Source: Cenococcum geophilum 1.58
Lineage: Eukaryota > Ascomycota > Dothideomycetes > Gloniales > Gloniaceae
Assembly: GCA_001692895.1 (NCBI GenBank)
Contig: KV748180.1
Coordinates: forward strand, 609,788 to 673,787
Direction of reading: 5' to 3'
DNA length: 64,000 nucleotides
A program made the translations under genes and the position numbers. Shown here piece after piece: positions 10,600-23,500 of this stretch. Below the pieces are notes generated by a model. That model was given only the letters and a program-made list of their open reading frames with translations. It was not told the DNA's origin and did no database searches. Within the stretch, counting starts at the first letter, position 1. Each line of letters begins with the position of its first letter.

Positions 10600-13500
10600 A
10601 AGGAAAGGCGAAGGACCCTCGCCGGGGGTCCACTACCTATCCATTATATAGTACAACTACAGCAATACAAACCACCGTCTTATAAGGCCCTTACTAGACA
10701 GCCTAGACCTAGAGAAATACTATATCCTTACTATATAAGAGCCGTATTATAATGCCTATATATAATTAACATACTACCCCTAAGGATTCTAGCTCCTATA
10801 TAAACCAAAAGCAGCTATATATATATGCTTTATAATTAGCAAGGCTATCAGCCTATCCTTATAGTTATAGTAGGTAGTTAACCTAGATATTACAGTTATA
10901 ATAATCTAGACATATAGGGGACCAGTATAGATTATTAATGTATATAACCCTAGGGTTAAAGGGGTCCCATAAATAGAGAATATTATATTAGTAATAAGCT
11001 TACTAGAAACCGAAGGTATAGAGTTTATCCTATTAGGAGATATAAACCTCTACTACCCACAGTAGGGGGGTATTTATATTGTTGCTAAATAATAGGTAGA
11101 GTGCCTACTAAGAGCTATAGACACCTGGGGCCTTAAGCTAGCCACCCCCCTAGGAGCAATTATATAGCAATAAGGCACCGCTAGAAGTATAATTAACCTT
11201 ATATTTATAGACAAAGGCCTATACCAGAGATTTAAAAGGTGTAACCCTAAAGAAGAATAGGTACTCGCTTTAGACCATATCCCCATCTAAATACAGCTAG
11301 ATTTGGATATTAAGGCGTAACCTAATAGTAAAAGATACGCAATAAGAAAGCTTAAGACAGACAGCTTCCTTAGTACAGTTAAACAACAACTTTAAGACCT
11401 AGAAGAAATCTACCTAATACTAAACAAGCGAGGCTTATTAGCTACCCCTAAGGAAATCGACTAAAGACTAGAAAGGATTTAGGTAGCAATTAAAAATAGG
11501 CTAGAAGAGCACTGCCCGGTCTTAAAACTGGGCCCCTATATATAACACGTATGGTCCGCATAATACGCAGTTCTTATTACCAGCCAACGATAAGCAAGAA
11601 GAAAATATATAAGTAGCTATAATCCTAAAGATAAGAGATAATACAAAGATATAAGAAACCAGCTAAAGAATACCCTAAAAAAAGAAGTAAGGAATAGCTA
11701 GAGATGGTTTATAAATAAGTATACTACTAACCTAAGCCTCCCCTATAATAAAGGCCTCTAGAGGATGGCAAAATAGGTAAAGAAAAAGGCGGGACGCCTA
11801 GTAGAAAACCTATACCTTCCGCCCCTACAAAGACTAGGTAAATCACTAGCTATAAGCGACAATAATAAAAAGGCAAAGATCCTTATAGAAAGATTTTCCC
11901 CTTAACTAGCTTTAGCAGACCTTAGCAATATTATAGGTGAAGCACTGGTGACTCGCCTGAGGGTTAACAGCGACATAATAACTAAAGAAATAACTAGAAC
12001 TATTAGCCGCCTTTTAAATAATATAACACTAGAATCCTAAATAAAGCCCTAAAGACCTACGGACCACTAATAGCACCTTAGCTTGCGGATATAGCTAGAG
12101 CATGCTTTATAATAGGCTACTACCTAAGACTTAGAAGAGCTATAATAACGTTTATCCTATATAAAGAAGGTAAAGCAAACTACTTATTTCCAGGGAGCTA
12201 CCGCCCTATTGCCTTAGAGAATACCCTTAGCAAGATCTTAGAAAGGGTAATAGCGGATTATATAGCAGACACGGCTAAGGAATACGCCTTACTACTATAA
12301 AGCTAAATGGGGGCAAGAAAGAACCGCTTAACACTATTAGTACTTACGCTACTCGCTACTACCATTAAATCTATATAGGCGATGCGAAAGAACTTTATAG
12401 TATTAATGCTCAGCCTAAATATTAGTAGCGCCTATAACAATATACCCCATAAGCGTCTCTTATATATCCTTAGAGTAAAAGGCTTCCTAGAATAGATTAT
12501 ATAATTTGTTTAAGGGTTTACAGGTTAAAAAGAAACATTATTAGTCTTCAGTGGATACTAAAGCCCCCCTATCGCAGTTGCAACAGGAATACCATAAGAA
12601 TTACCCCTCTTACCTATACTCTTCCTTTTCTTTATAAGTAACCTACTTAACTCCTTTAAAGAAGGGGCGACTTAGGGGATAGGCTTCGTTAATAACACAA
12701 ACCTAATTATATATGGGCTAATAGCCGCAGAGAATTATAGAACACTAGAGAAAGCTTATAATACTTATATAGAATAGGTAAGACAATATAGAGTCTAATT
12801 CTTACCAGAGAAATACTAGCTAATCTATTTTATAAGAAAACGCAACTAATCTATAGATCTCTAGCATATAATTCGCATTTAAGGCTTTAGGGGTTAACCA
12901 GTTCAGAGCCTAAGAGTATTAGGAGTATAGGTAGATAGTAAGCTCTAGTAGAGCGCATATACGGTATAAGCGGCCCGTAAGGGCCAAGTATAGTATATTA
13001 CATTATCTAGGATTGTTAACTCTATATAGGGTCCATACTTTTAGAGGTCACGCCTACTATATATAGTAGCTGTCCGGCCAACCATAACGTATAGGTCCAG
13101 TATTTGGGCCATTAGAGAATCTAAAAAAGGCCCCCCTAAATTACTCCTTAAACCACTCTAAAAGGTCTAAACAGCTTACCTTTAGAGTATAACAGGTGGA
13201 TATAAGCGAACGGCCACAGCACTACTTAAGAAGGAAGCTAATATTCCCCCCCTATAACTATATATTAAAGCTGCTGCAATATAAAGGGTATAAAAGGAAC
13301 GCAACTCTAATATTATAAAGTATATTAAGACACGCCTAAATAAACTATAGAGGGATCCTAGGGCGCCTTATAGGAGAATAAACCAATAACCCTAAAGTAG
13401 GGAAGATATATTAGAGAAATAGGTGAAGAAAGTAGAAGAAGAATAGCGCTGCTTTAGGGCCTAGGCCTATATAAAGGAAAAAGGGAGACGCGTAAGAGGC

Positions 13501-14000
13501 CAGTAAAGATAATAGCAAGAGAGAAAAAGGAGCCAAAGTAGAGCATAAAAGAATACTAGAAAACTATCTACCATAATATAATACTAGCTGGACCAACGCT
13601 AGAGAGGTATATTGGAGTTAAAGGTATAAAGGCTAACTAAGGCAAGAGGAACCTAAGCCGTAGCATAGTTAACGCTATAGGGGGTAAATACTTTAGAGCT
13701 CTGAGAAGGCCTAATAAAGGCAGAAAATATAATAGCAATACTCTTAAGAACAGGAATAATAGGACTAAAAGACTGGCTCTACTGGGTGGGTGTCCTAGTA
13801 GGTAGCCTAAGATGTAAATGTGGCTGGCTAAGATAGACACTAAAATATATAATACTGTTATACCCCTTACGCACTAACTAAAAAGTAATGCTCTTAGTAG
13901 CTAGCACAGAGAACTATAAGACACTACTCTTAATATAAAAAGGCCTTAAGGCGGTTACCTAGTGGCTTATTAGCTAAAATGTACTAAACTAGTTCCGGGT
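10600..14000 (+). pseudogene. LINE ORF2 (endonuclease, reverse transcriptase)
   Basis: The N-terminal endonuclease is visible as IIQYNYSNTNHRLIRPLLDS (about 10635-10695), IINVYNPRVKG (about 10930) and LLGDIN (about 11030). The RT domain carries FPGSYRPIALENTLSKILER (about 12190-12250) and MGARKNR (about 12308). The catalytic box is now FVNN (12686-12697) where the family has FxDD, so the catalytic acids are lost. The C-terminal LLRTGIIGLKDWLYWVGV then RCKCG (about 13735-13830) matches the end of Tad1-clade ORF2. Stops are TAG/TAA of RIP type. No RNase H could be assigned with confidence. The minus-strand frames at 11074 and 13637 are shadows. Confidence 0.88.
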
Positions 14001-14338
14001 TATAAAGGAAATAGTAATAAAAGGCGGGGGGGTGAGCAATGGGCGCCCCCTAATAACTCTATAGTAGTAGAGTAAAGTTTATAATACTAGCGCGTCCGTA
14101 GGCTTATTACGGCAGTAGTGGTTCCCAAGGAGGTTAAAAAGTAAGGTAGTAGGAGCACCACTAGTGACTTACAGGCGCCTTATAGGCGAGTCCTAAAAGG
14201 CGGGGAGATGGATTACGGGGTTTTCTTAAATAGAGTTTTCTCCCCACATATATATAAGGAGTAGTCCGCGTAGGCCCAATAGGGATCCGAATCGGACGTT
14301 AAGTAATAAATTATTATTATTATTATACTTAAAGCGTC

Positions 14339-14345
14339 CGTAATA
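14339..14345 (-). mobile_element. Last 7 bp of gypsy-B copy 1 LTR
   Basis: The bases cgtaata complete the LTR broken by the LINE; the other copies end cgtaata or tgtaaca. The next base (14346) begins hAT transposase sequence. Confidence 0.85.
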
Positions 14346-14919
14346 AGTACGCTAAGTTTCTAAAATATATTACTCTTCCCTTTCTCCTCTTTTAGATTAA
14401 ACTCCTTTCCTTTTACCTTATCTTCTTTATATAACTTAATATTATTAAGACTAATTAAGTTTTTAAAAAGGAAAGCCTATATAGTAAGGTTTAGAATATA
14501 ACCCTAATAGCAGATCCGTTAGTAAATGGGATTCTATTTAATTCCCTCTTCCTAAAGAAGTTAGTTGCTTATCGTATAATAAAGCTTATTATTTACGGTA
14601 TAGTTATTAGATATAACGGCACCTAGCTTTTACATAATCCCGTAGTCCTTAAGCACTAAAAGGAGAGTATTTTATTACTTATCTCTACTATAAGAGGCTA
14701 CTATATAAAGGCTAAGGAGAGCGTTTATAAGCTTCTCCTAACTATTAATAAAATGGCCGCAAATTACGAGGAAAAGGTAATTATTTAGAGAGGTCTAGAT
14801 ATTAATAGAGAAATAAATACTTATTAATGTAGATTGCAGCCTCTTTCGTATAATATTCTTTTACGATAGCTATAAGTTATAAATCTTTTTCCTAACTTCT
14901 AAATAGGCTGTAGTTATAT
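14346..14919 (-). pseudogene. hAT transposase, middle part (continues from 29488-29976)
   Basis: Read on the minus strand this continues the N-terminal part at 29976-29493 without a gap once gypsy-A and its tatat duplication are removed. It shows YFSINI*TSLNNYLFLVICG (family SFDxWTSP region), then LGAVISNNYTVNNKL (VISDNATxN region) and ICY*GYILNLTI*AFLF (CxGHxLNLxxQ region). The second catalytic Asp position has become Asn (SNN). The frame runs off at 14346 into gypsy-B copy 1, so the C-terminal dimerisation domain lies outside the window. The family is recognised with confidence; the subfamily is not. Confidence 0.85.
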
Positions 14920-15184
14920 TGTTACGGCACTAGCAGAACTAGTAGAGCTAGCAAAACTTAGCAGAACTTAGCAGAACTTCGCACTAGCAAGTTGCTATAG
15001 ATTGCCACAGATTGCTATATATTGCGATTACGTAACGTAAAGATCTTATAAAACACCAAATAGTAATACTCTTTTTCTTCTTTCCTTTCCCTAGCTTTAG
15101 ATTCTCGTTTATAGATAATCTAATTATATAGGCTTACGCGACCCTTTTGCTGTGCTTATATCTTAATTAACTAAGTCGCTAACA
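14920..15184 (+). mobile_element. Gypsy-A copy 1, 5' LTR (265 bp)
   Basis: Starts tgttacggcac, ends gtcgctaaca, and aligns with 29223-29487 over its full length. It contains repeated gcagaact units and the segment agatcttataaaacac that could hold the promoter. Flanked on the left by tatat. Confidence 0.95.
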
Positions 15185-15660
15185 TTATCTAAAGCTTACT
15201 CTACTCTTTCTTCCTAAGAAGAAACTTAAATATATCTATTAAAATATAGAATAGGACCACAAGGATAGGACCTAAAAGAAAAGAATAGAACCTTAAGGAA
15301 AGGACCTATAAGATATATATAGACCAAAACCCCTAAAGAAATTACCCGGAATTACCTAATACCCCTACCACTATACCACAAACTACAGTAGTAGGCAAAG
15401 CAGCTGTAGGACCCTTAAATACTTTAGATAAAAAAAAATTAACGTTTTAACCCCCTAGGCAGAGCTTACGGCTGCTAATACTGAAATTAAATAACTGCGA
15501 GAGCTGCTTAAAGCTAGAGATACCCCTATATCTAATAATAAGTCATTATTAGATAACTAAAGACTTACTATAGTCCTTTAGGCCCTATTTTAGCGCCTTA
15601 GTAGANCTACNNNGGCCTATATAGNANTAAAGCGGTTANTAAAGGTTNNNGATCCCCNGC
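15185..15660 (+). other. Gypsy-A leader and uncertain gag start
   Basis: This covers the primer-binding-site and leader region and probably the first gag codons. I cannot fix a start codon, and N bases at 15606-15658 hide part of the frame. A tRNA primer match was not identified. Confidence 0.5.
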
Positions 15661-18600
15661 TACTTATAGACGGAACCAACCCTATATTTAATAATTAGAA
15701 GCTTTAATTACGGGATAAGCTTAAAGTTAATATAGACCACTTCCCTAACGCCTAAGCTAGAATGGCCTATATTTTTAGCTATACTAGCAAAAACGCCTAG
15801 ACGTATTTACGCCTATAATACACTAAAGACTTAGCAGACCCCTTTATCTCTAAAGAAGAAATAATTAAATACTTATCTTCTATTTATAAAGACCCTTTTA
15901 AAGTATAAAACGCCCGCCTTAGCTATAAAAGCCTAAATATAAAAATAATGGAGACCTTTTTGGCCTTCTAAACCCGCTTTCTATACCTAGCCAAATAGGC
16001 CTAAATTTCCTAGGAAGACCTACTACTAAACCTCTTTAATAAGCTTACCCTAGACCTATAACAGGCCGTATTACTAGCTTATACTACGGTATAAATGTTA
16101 AAGGAACTTACGGACTATTATCTAGCTATTAACTAAGGCCTCTATTAAATTAAGGCACGCGCCAACTAGCTAAAAACTAGAAACCTTATAAACTAGGCCA
16201 TAAGTACTACGAGTATAGCCTATAGTGCCCTAGTATAATCGGCAACTTCTATAGTTAACCCGGCAGCTAGTCGCGTAGCTACCCCTATTATAGGCCTAGT
16301 GTACACCCGGCCTATATATAGCGACCCCTATATATAGGCCCTTAGTAATTAAGGAGCTTACTTCTTATATGGTTAAATAGGCTACCCTATAAGGAACTGC
16401 CTAATAAAGGTAAAGATAAATAAGGTCCTATTAATTTAGGAGAATAGTATAGAGCCGGAAAAAAAGAAACCCTAGAGGAAGACTCCTCTTTATGGTTAAA
16501 AGGGATTAATATATTATATATTAATCTAGGTCAGCTAGTTAGTAAAAGAAGCTGCACTATCCCTTATACTTTATTTCGTAATAAATATTAAGTTTTAACC
16601 TCTACTTTAGCTAACTTAGGAGTAAATGCCTTTACCTTAATTAATATAAAGTGCGCTGTAAAACTGGCTAACTTTTTAAATATACACCTTAAAGAACTAC
16701 CTAAACTAGTTTCTATTTACGGTTATAACGGATAGATAAAACTATCTATTATAACTATCTTATAGATCTACTTCTGCGTTAACGGACAAAGGTAATATAA
16801 TATCCCCTTATTACGGACCTTGGAAGCTATAATATAATCTTAGGGAGAAAATAGCTAGCCTATTTAGGCTTATAGCTTAATATATAAAATAGGCAGCTTA
16901 TCTAGCCCGAAACTATACCCCTAACGCCTTCCTTTATAAAAGAGACTAGTATTATAATAGAAAATTTTATATAGCTGTAGATAAACACCGTTTACTAGGC
17001 TAATGCGATACGTAGGGACTAGGCTTTTAAGAAGGATATATAGTTTAATCTATAACGGATCTGTATACTACACCGCCCCTAAACTACCTATGTTATACTA
17101 CCCGCACTAAAGACTTAGGAAGTTAGTAGTGGCCTAGCTAAGTCCCTAATAGAGAACTTAGGCCCTATATAGCTATAAAGAAAGGCCAGGGATATTAAAT
17201 AATATACCAAACTAATAAACCGGAAAGATAACTTATGGAAAATAGAACGTAAGCTAAGGAAGACTATAAACCCTATACCACAAAATACGGCCTAATAAAT
17301 ATCCGTAAAGAAACCTACAGACCTTCCGCCAGTTAATATCTACTATATTAACGCTATAGGATTCTACTAAAACCTAGTTTAGCTTAATACCGTTACCTTT
17401 ATAACTAGCTTATATAAAATTAATTAAATAATTAAAAAGAAAGAAGCCCTAGCCTAAGAAAAAGGCGAGCTTATAGATAAGAAGCTAGTAAAATAAAAAC
17501 TGCCCCGTTAATACTAGAAATTTAAAAATATTTTCTCTAAAGTAGTGTCTAATATACTCCTGCCTTACCAACCGTATAACTATAAGATTAAAATTAAGCC
17601 GGATAGGTGGTTACCCTTAGCTATAGCCCCCTCTAATAGCAATTTACTGCCGAATTATAGGCTATAAAGTAGTATCTTATTAATAACCTGGATAAGGGCT
17701 TTATTAAGCCTAGTTAAGCCCCTTTTAACTTACCTATTCTCTTTACTAAAAAGCTAAATAAGGGACTTTGTTTCTGTATTAACTACTATAAGCTTAATAA
17801 TTTAACCCTTAAAGACCGCTACCTACTACCTTTACTTAATAAGACTTTAGCCTAAATAAGTAGAGCTAAGATCTTTACGAAGCTTAATATCCGCTAGGCT
17901 TTTTACTAAATTAGGATAAACCCTAAATTAGAAAACCTTATTACGTTTTGGACCTATTACGGAACGTATAAATATAAAGTACTACCTTTTAGACTAACTA
18001 ACGGACCGGCTATATACTAATAATATATAAATAACATACTATTTAACTACCTTAATGACTTCTATATAGTATACCTAGATAATATTATAATCTACTCTAA
18101 AAACGAACTGGAATATAAAGAGCATATCTATAAAGTCCTATAATGGCTTTAGGAAGCTAGCCTCTAAGCTAATATTAAGAAGTTAGAATTTAGTGTTAAG
18201 TGTATAAAGTACTTAGGGTTTATTATTAGTATAAATAGGATTAAGGTAGACCTAGAAAAGATAGCTATAATTAACTAATAGGTACCCCTAAGGACTATAA
18301 AGGGGGTATAGTTATTTTTAGGGTTCTATAACTTCTATTAACGCTTTATTAAGAACTATAGTAGGATTACCTAGCTACTAAGCCTATTTATCTATAAGGA
18401 CTGGCCCTTTTACTTTAACACCGTATATAGGCAGGCCTTTAACGAGCTTAAGAAACGACTGGTCTTTACTCCCTTACTCGCCTACTTTAACCTAAAATAG
18501 CCCTTAATACTAGAAACTAATGCCTTAGATAGTGTTATAGCTAGCGTTTACTCCCAAAAGCAGATAAATAAAGAATAGCACCCTATTGCTTACTATTTAA

Positions 18601-20099
18601 AGACTATAGTAAATGCTAAGCTAAACTACCCAATTTATAATAAAGAAATACTGGCTATTATCTCTAGCTTTTAGTACTGGCGAGCCTAACTAGAAGGTAC
18701 CCCTAAGTCTATCTAGGTAGTTTCTAATTATAAGGCCTTAGAATATTTTATAATAATAAAGGCCCTTATAGCCTAATAGGCGCGCTAGGCGGACACCCTA
18801 TTTTAGTTTAACTTCCTAATTATATATAGGCTAGGCGCTACTAACTATATAGACGCTCTTATAAGGCGCGAATAGGATATAAATAACTAGATAGCTATAA
18901 AGATCTTATTATAGACCTAAGCGCTACTATAACTAGAGTACCTTAACTCCTAAATATAGGCAGAACTAAATATAAACTCTTTAGATGCTAAGATATGCCC
19001 TATTAACTCTATAGAACTAGACCTTATTAATAAACTATTATAGGTAAACTATACAGGCCCTTCTTTATAGGAGTACCGCGAAAAGGCAAAGAACGTTTTT
19101 AGCCTATAGTCCCTTAAAAGTAGACTACTTAAGCACGGTAAATAGTTAGTAGTAGTAGAGGAACAGAACTTACGGACTTGGCTTATTACTAAAGTATATA
19201 CCTAGGTCTTTACGGCTTACCCTAGAAAAAATAAGACCTATAGGATTATTAGCAACCGCTACTACTGGCCTAGAATAATTATAGATATTAACCACTATAT
19301 ACGGAACTGTAATAACTACTATAGGTCTATAATTCTATAAGATAAGACCCTAGGACTATTAAAACCCCTCCTAATACCCAACTGCCCCTAGTAATATATC
19401 TTTATAGACTTTTATAAGCTACCTCTAGACCATAATAGATATAATATAGTTATAATCTTAGTTAACCGCTTTAGTAAGCGCCTATTCTTAATTCCCTGTT
19501 ATAAGAATATTAATACTAAAGAGGCAGCCTAACTATATATCTATTACGTCTACCAAATTTACGGACTACTAGATACTATTATATCCGACTATAGGCTGTA
19601 GTTTATATTAGCCTTTTAAAATAAGTTTACCTAGATCTTAGGCATTAAGCTAAAGCTTTTTATAGTATATTACCCCTAAATAGACGGTTAAATAGAGATT
19701 ATAAATTAATACTTAGACTAAAAACTCTGGCCTTTTATTAACTACTTCTAGGATAACTAGGCCGAACTATTATCTTTAATAAACTACGCCCAAGCGACCC
19801 TACCCCACAACTTTACCGGATTTGCCCCTATTTAACTAGAAATAGGTTACCTATCCTATATAAGCTTTAACTAGGAAAGACTAGAAGGGCCCTAAACTAT
19901 ACGCGAAAAACTATCTTATAAGGAAGCCTAGTAGTATGCTAAACGCTTAGAAGAAGTTTAGAAAATAGCCTATATAAACTTAGAAAAGGCCTAAAAATTA
20001 ATAAAATAGTAGGCGAATAAGTATAGGCGCGAGCCTAACTTTACTATAGGCGATATAGTTTAGGTTATAATAAAGAACTAAAAGATAAAACGGCCTAGC
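15661..20099 (+). pseudogene. Gypsy-A gag-pol, 5' part (gag, RT, RNase H, integrase)
   Basis: Gag occupies about 15660-16330, with KARAN*LKTRNLIN late in it. A degenerate zinc knuckle follows near 16350 (YFLYG*IGYPIRNC, its first two Cys changed to Tyr by RIP). RT holds FYIVYLDNIIIYSK near 18060-18110, where the family has YxDD, so one Asp is now Asn. The integrase zinc-binding segment INHYIRNCNNYY is near 19290. Its DDE core shows FIDFYKLP (about 19400), IISDYRL*F (about 19580) and DG*IEIIN (about 19690). The frame continues into chromo-type C-terminal sequence and is cut at 20099 by gypsy-B copy 2; the remainder is at 28334. Stops are of RIP type. Confidence 0.93.
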
Positions 20100-20525
20100 T
20101 GTAACGGAACCTTATAGCAAGAACTATAATGGGTCCTATTATTGGGCTAGGTGTGTAGGAAATGCAAGTAACAATCGTCGACAAGTAATAATAACTGGTG
20201 GAGTGGTTGCCTAACAGATTAACTCCAATTATATTCTAAGAATCACTATAAGGAAGGAACTATCTAGGTAAAGACTAAGGGTCCTTAAATATACAACCAT
20301 ACTCCTATAAAATCCTTCTTATACGTAATATACGTCTTATATATAAGGTACGTAAGTTCCTCCTATTCCTCTTGTTTAATACGTAGCACATTATATAACC
20401 TTAGTTACTATTCCTCGTTATATAGTTCTATTAGCTCCATCCTAGACCGTGCCTAAATTAACCAACTAGCTTCTTCTATCTCTTCTCTAAGTAGTTATAA
20501 TATTATACTTAAAGCGTCCGTAATA
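20100..20525 (-). mobile_element. Gypsy-B copy 2, 3' LTR (left, 426 bp)
   Basis: Starts tgtaacggaac and ends gcgtccgtaata on the plus strand. It aligns along its full length with 27908-28333, 32787-33212 and the split copy at 8320-8738/14339-14345. Confidence 0.96.
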
Positions 20526-23500
20526 CCATCTCCCTTCTCTTTATCTTCGTCCTCAAAGATTTAAAATATCTCTAAGTTATTTACTAGAGGTATAATATCC
20601 GTCTAATTAATTTGGTTAATATTATTACTTATTATACCTAAAGCAATTTCTTCTTTACACGCCTAACGTCGTGCTCGCACTATTACTGTAATATTATCTC
20701 TTAGTAAGATTATACCGTCTCCATATTCTTGCTATTTAAAAGAGGGGTTAGTTTATATTGCGTTAGTAAGTCCATCTTTATAATAACCGTCCTCTTACTT
20801 AAAGTGCACTAAAGCGAATATTCGTTTATCCTGTAACGTTCGCTTTATCTCTAATGCTAAATATATATAACCTATTACTCTTAATAGTTGTCTAGTCCTC
20901 TAATTAATTTGTCTTAGGGTCTCGTGTTTAATCTACTACTACGCGGCTAGATGGTAAACTGTCTTAAGCCCTTACTAAATTAGAATATTCTTATAACGCG
21001 GAATAAAAGGCCCTAGATACTCGTATCGCGGCATCTACTCAGTTACTTTGTCTTAAGAAGGTTTGTAAGAAGGTTCGTTCTAAAAAGTGGAAATTTATAA
21101 AATAAGGTTTATAGGAACTTGGTAATAAAAGAATAGATTCTCCCCTAATAGAGAGGGAAATAGATCTAAGTAGCTCGGTAACTGCTCTTCTTAGGTCCCC
21201 CTTAGGTAACTTATTCTTTAGTAATCTTTCTTTATTAATACTACCTAACCTAATCTCTTCTAATACTCCTATACCTTTCTTATAGCGTTTTTTAAATTCT
21301 CTAGTAGTTCTTAGGTAGTCTTAGTATAGCCTATCTACTTAACCTTATACTATATTTTATCGTCAATATCCTCGTAATTAACAATCTTTAAAACTTACCA
21401 TTTATCTTCTTCTTATTCTCTATACGTGTCTGCTTTATAAACTAGTAGCTTAACATTCCCATATACTGGCTCTAGCATTGCAATATACTATATAGGGTAG
21501 ATCTTTATTTTAGCTAGTAGGTTTAACTTAAACGTAACCGGTAAAATCCTCTATATAATTTTAAAAGGTCCTAGTCTAACGTAGTCCAACTTCTTGCTTA
21601 GTTATTGTTTGTACCAACTTAATGGTACAGGCGAGTCGTGTCTAGGGGCACGAAATACGTATAGTATCGTATGCTCATTTAGACGGTGGTGACTGTCGAT
21701 TCTATTGAGGTAGGCTACGTGGTCTATATACTAACGCACCCCCCCCCTGACTAGCTAGTGTTTCAGGAGTGCACCAGACGCGTAAGCGAGTGAGTACACC
21801 GAACGCGTAAACGCGTACTCGGTGTATTGAACGCGTAAGCACGCGGTCGGTACAACAAGTGCTGTAATTATACAGTTATTAACTCTTAAAATTTTTATAT
21901 AGTAGCTATACTTTATCTCCCTCCTTAAGATCTAGTCCCTTAGATCTCTTAGCGTTATAGTACCTTTTTATCCTCTCTTATACTTTCTTTGCTAATTCTA
22001 TAAGGTCTGCATAAAGATTTATTAACATCTTCATTCTTTCCTTAGCTATACTACTCGTTTTCTTTACTTATTATAGTAATAATAATATTCTTAGTTTATA
22101 CCCGTAATTTGCCTTAAATAGTAATATGCCTATTCCTTCTTAAGGTGTTGTATTGTATATAAACTGTATAACTGGTAATAGCGATACCTAATTGTTTTAT
22201 ATATAATTAACATAATGCCTTAGATACTGCTCTAGTATCTAATTTAATCTTTCCGTTTAACCGTCTGTCTATAGATAATATACGGTAAAAGTTACTGCTT
22301 AAACTCCTTGCTCTGCTAAGAATACTTCCTAAAATGCTGCTATAAATCTTAGATCCCTATCTAATATAATTTTGCTTAGTGCTCTATATTTTATAAATAC
22401 TTCTTTAATATAAATTCTAGCGACATCTTCCGCTAATATTTCTTCTGTATATGCTATAAAGTATCCCCACTTTATAAGCTTGTCTACTATTATTAAGATT
22501 ATATTATAATCTTGTCTGGTAATAGGGTCTCTTAACTTTAGTAATTTAATAATAAAGTCCTATAATATAACCTCCTATAGTTTCTCTAGTATTTTAATAG
22601 GTTGTAGCCCTCTATATGGCTTATACCTTATTAGTTTATTTCTTTAGTAATCTAGACACTCTTTAGTAACCCTTCTAGCTATCCTCCAGATTCCGTTAAT
22701 AATGTACTCCTTTTAAAGTCTTAATACTAAGCCTATAGCTCCATTATATCCTTAAGTTAGTCCTTTATAAAATTCTTCTATAAACTGCTTTGCTATGCTT
22801 TTTAGGATATACTTTACTTCTCGGTTTTTATATATATCCGTTTATAGATCTTCTAGCTATGCTTCTAGAATTCTTTATACCTAAAAGCTTTTTAGTATCT
22901 TGTAGACTTTTTTTAATTCGTTACTCTCTTAAGTTACTATAATTTTTGGATAATTGTACCTAATTAATCCATCTATATTTTTTCGCAATAAAGCTCCTAA
23001 TGGCTTTTTATTACTTTATAGTTTAGCCTTACGGCTTAAAGCATCTACCTATATATTGTCTATACCCTTAGTATACTAAATCTTAAAATAGTATTCTGCA
23101 AGCATCTCTGCCCATCTAACCTATCTTTAGTTAAGTTCCTTTATTATTAGGAATCCTATTAAGTTCTTATAATCCATCTTAACTATAAATAGTTTTTCTA
23201 TGCCTTACAAGAATGCTCTTTATTCCTTTAATACTGCAACTATACCTAATAACTCTTTATTGTAGATGTTATAGTTTAACTCTAGTAGTGTTATCTTTTA
23301 ACTATAATATACTACTAGGTGCTATCTATCTTAGTGCCTTTATATAAAGTATGCCCCTAGTATATAATCTAATATATCTATTTTTATAACTGTCTCTAGT
23401 CCTAGTTAATAGATCTTAAGAACTAGCTCCTGGGTAAACAACTCTTTAACTTTTTTAAAGAGTTCTCGCTATTCCTCTCCCTATACCTATAGTTCTTCTT

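Larger units (their letters stand above)
8739..14320 (+). mobile_element. Tad1-like LINE, full-length candidate (5.6 kb)
   Basis: The boundaries come from the LTR it split. The 18-bp tattatacttaaagcgtc is present at 8721-8738 and again at 14321-14338, a long target duplication as expected for target-primed reverse transcription. Two coding regions occur in the Tad1 order: ORF1 with a zinc knuckle, then ORF2 with endonuclease and RT. The 3' end is an att-repeat tail (14310-14320) rather than pure poly(A). RIP is heavy throughout. Confidence 0.93.
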
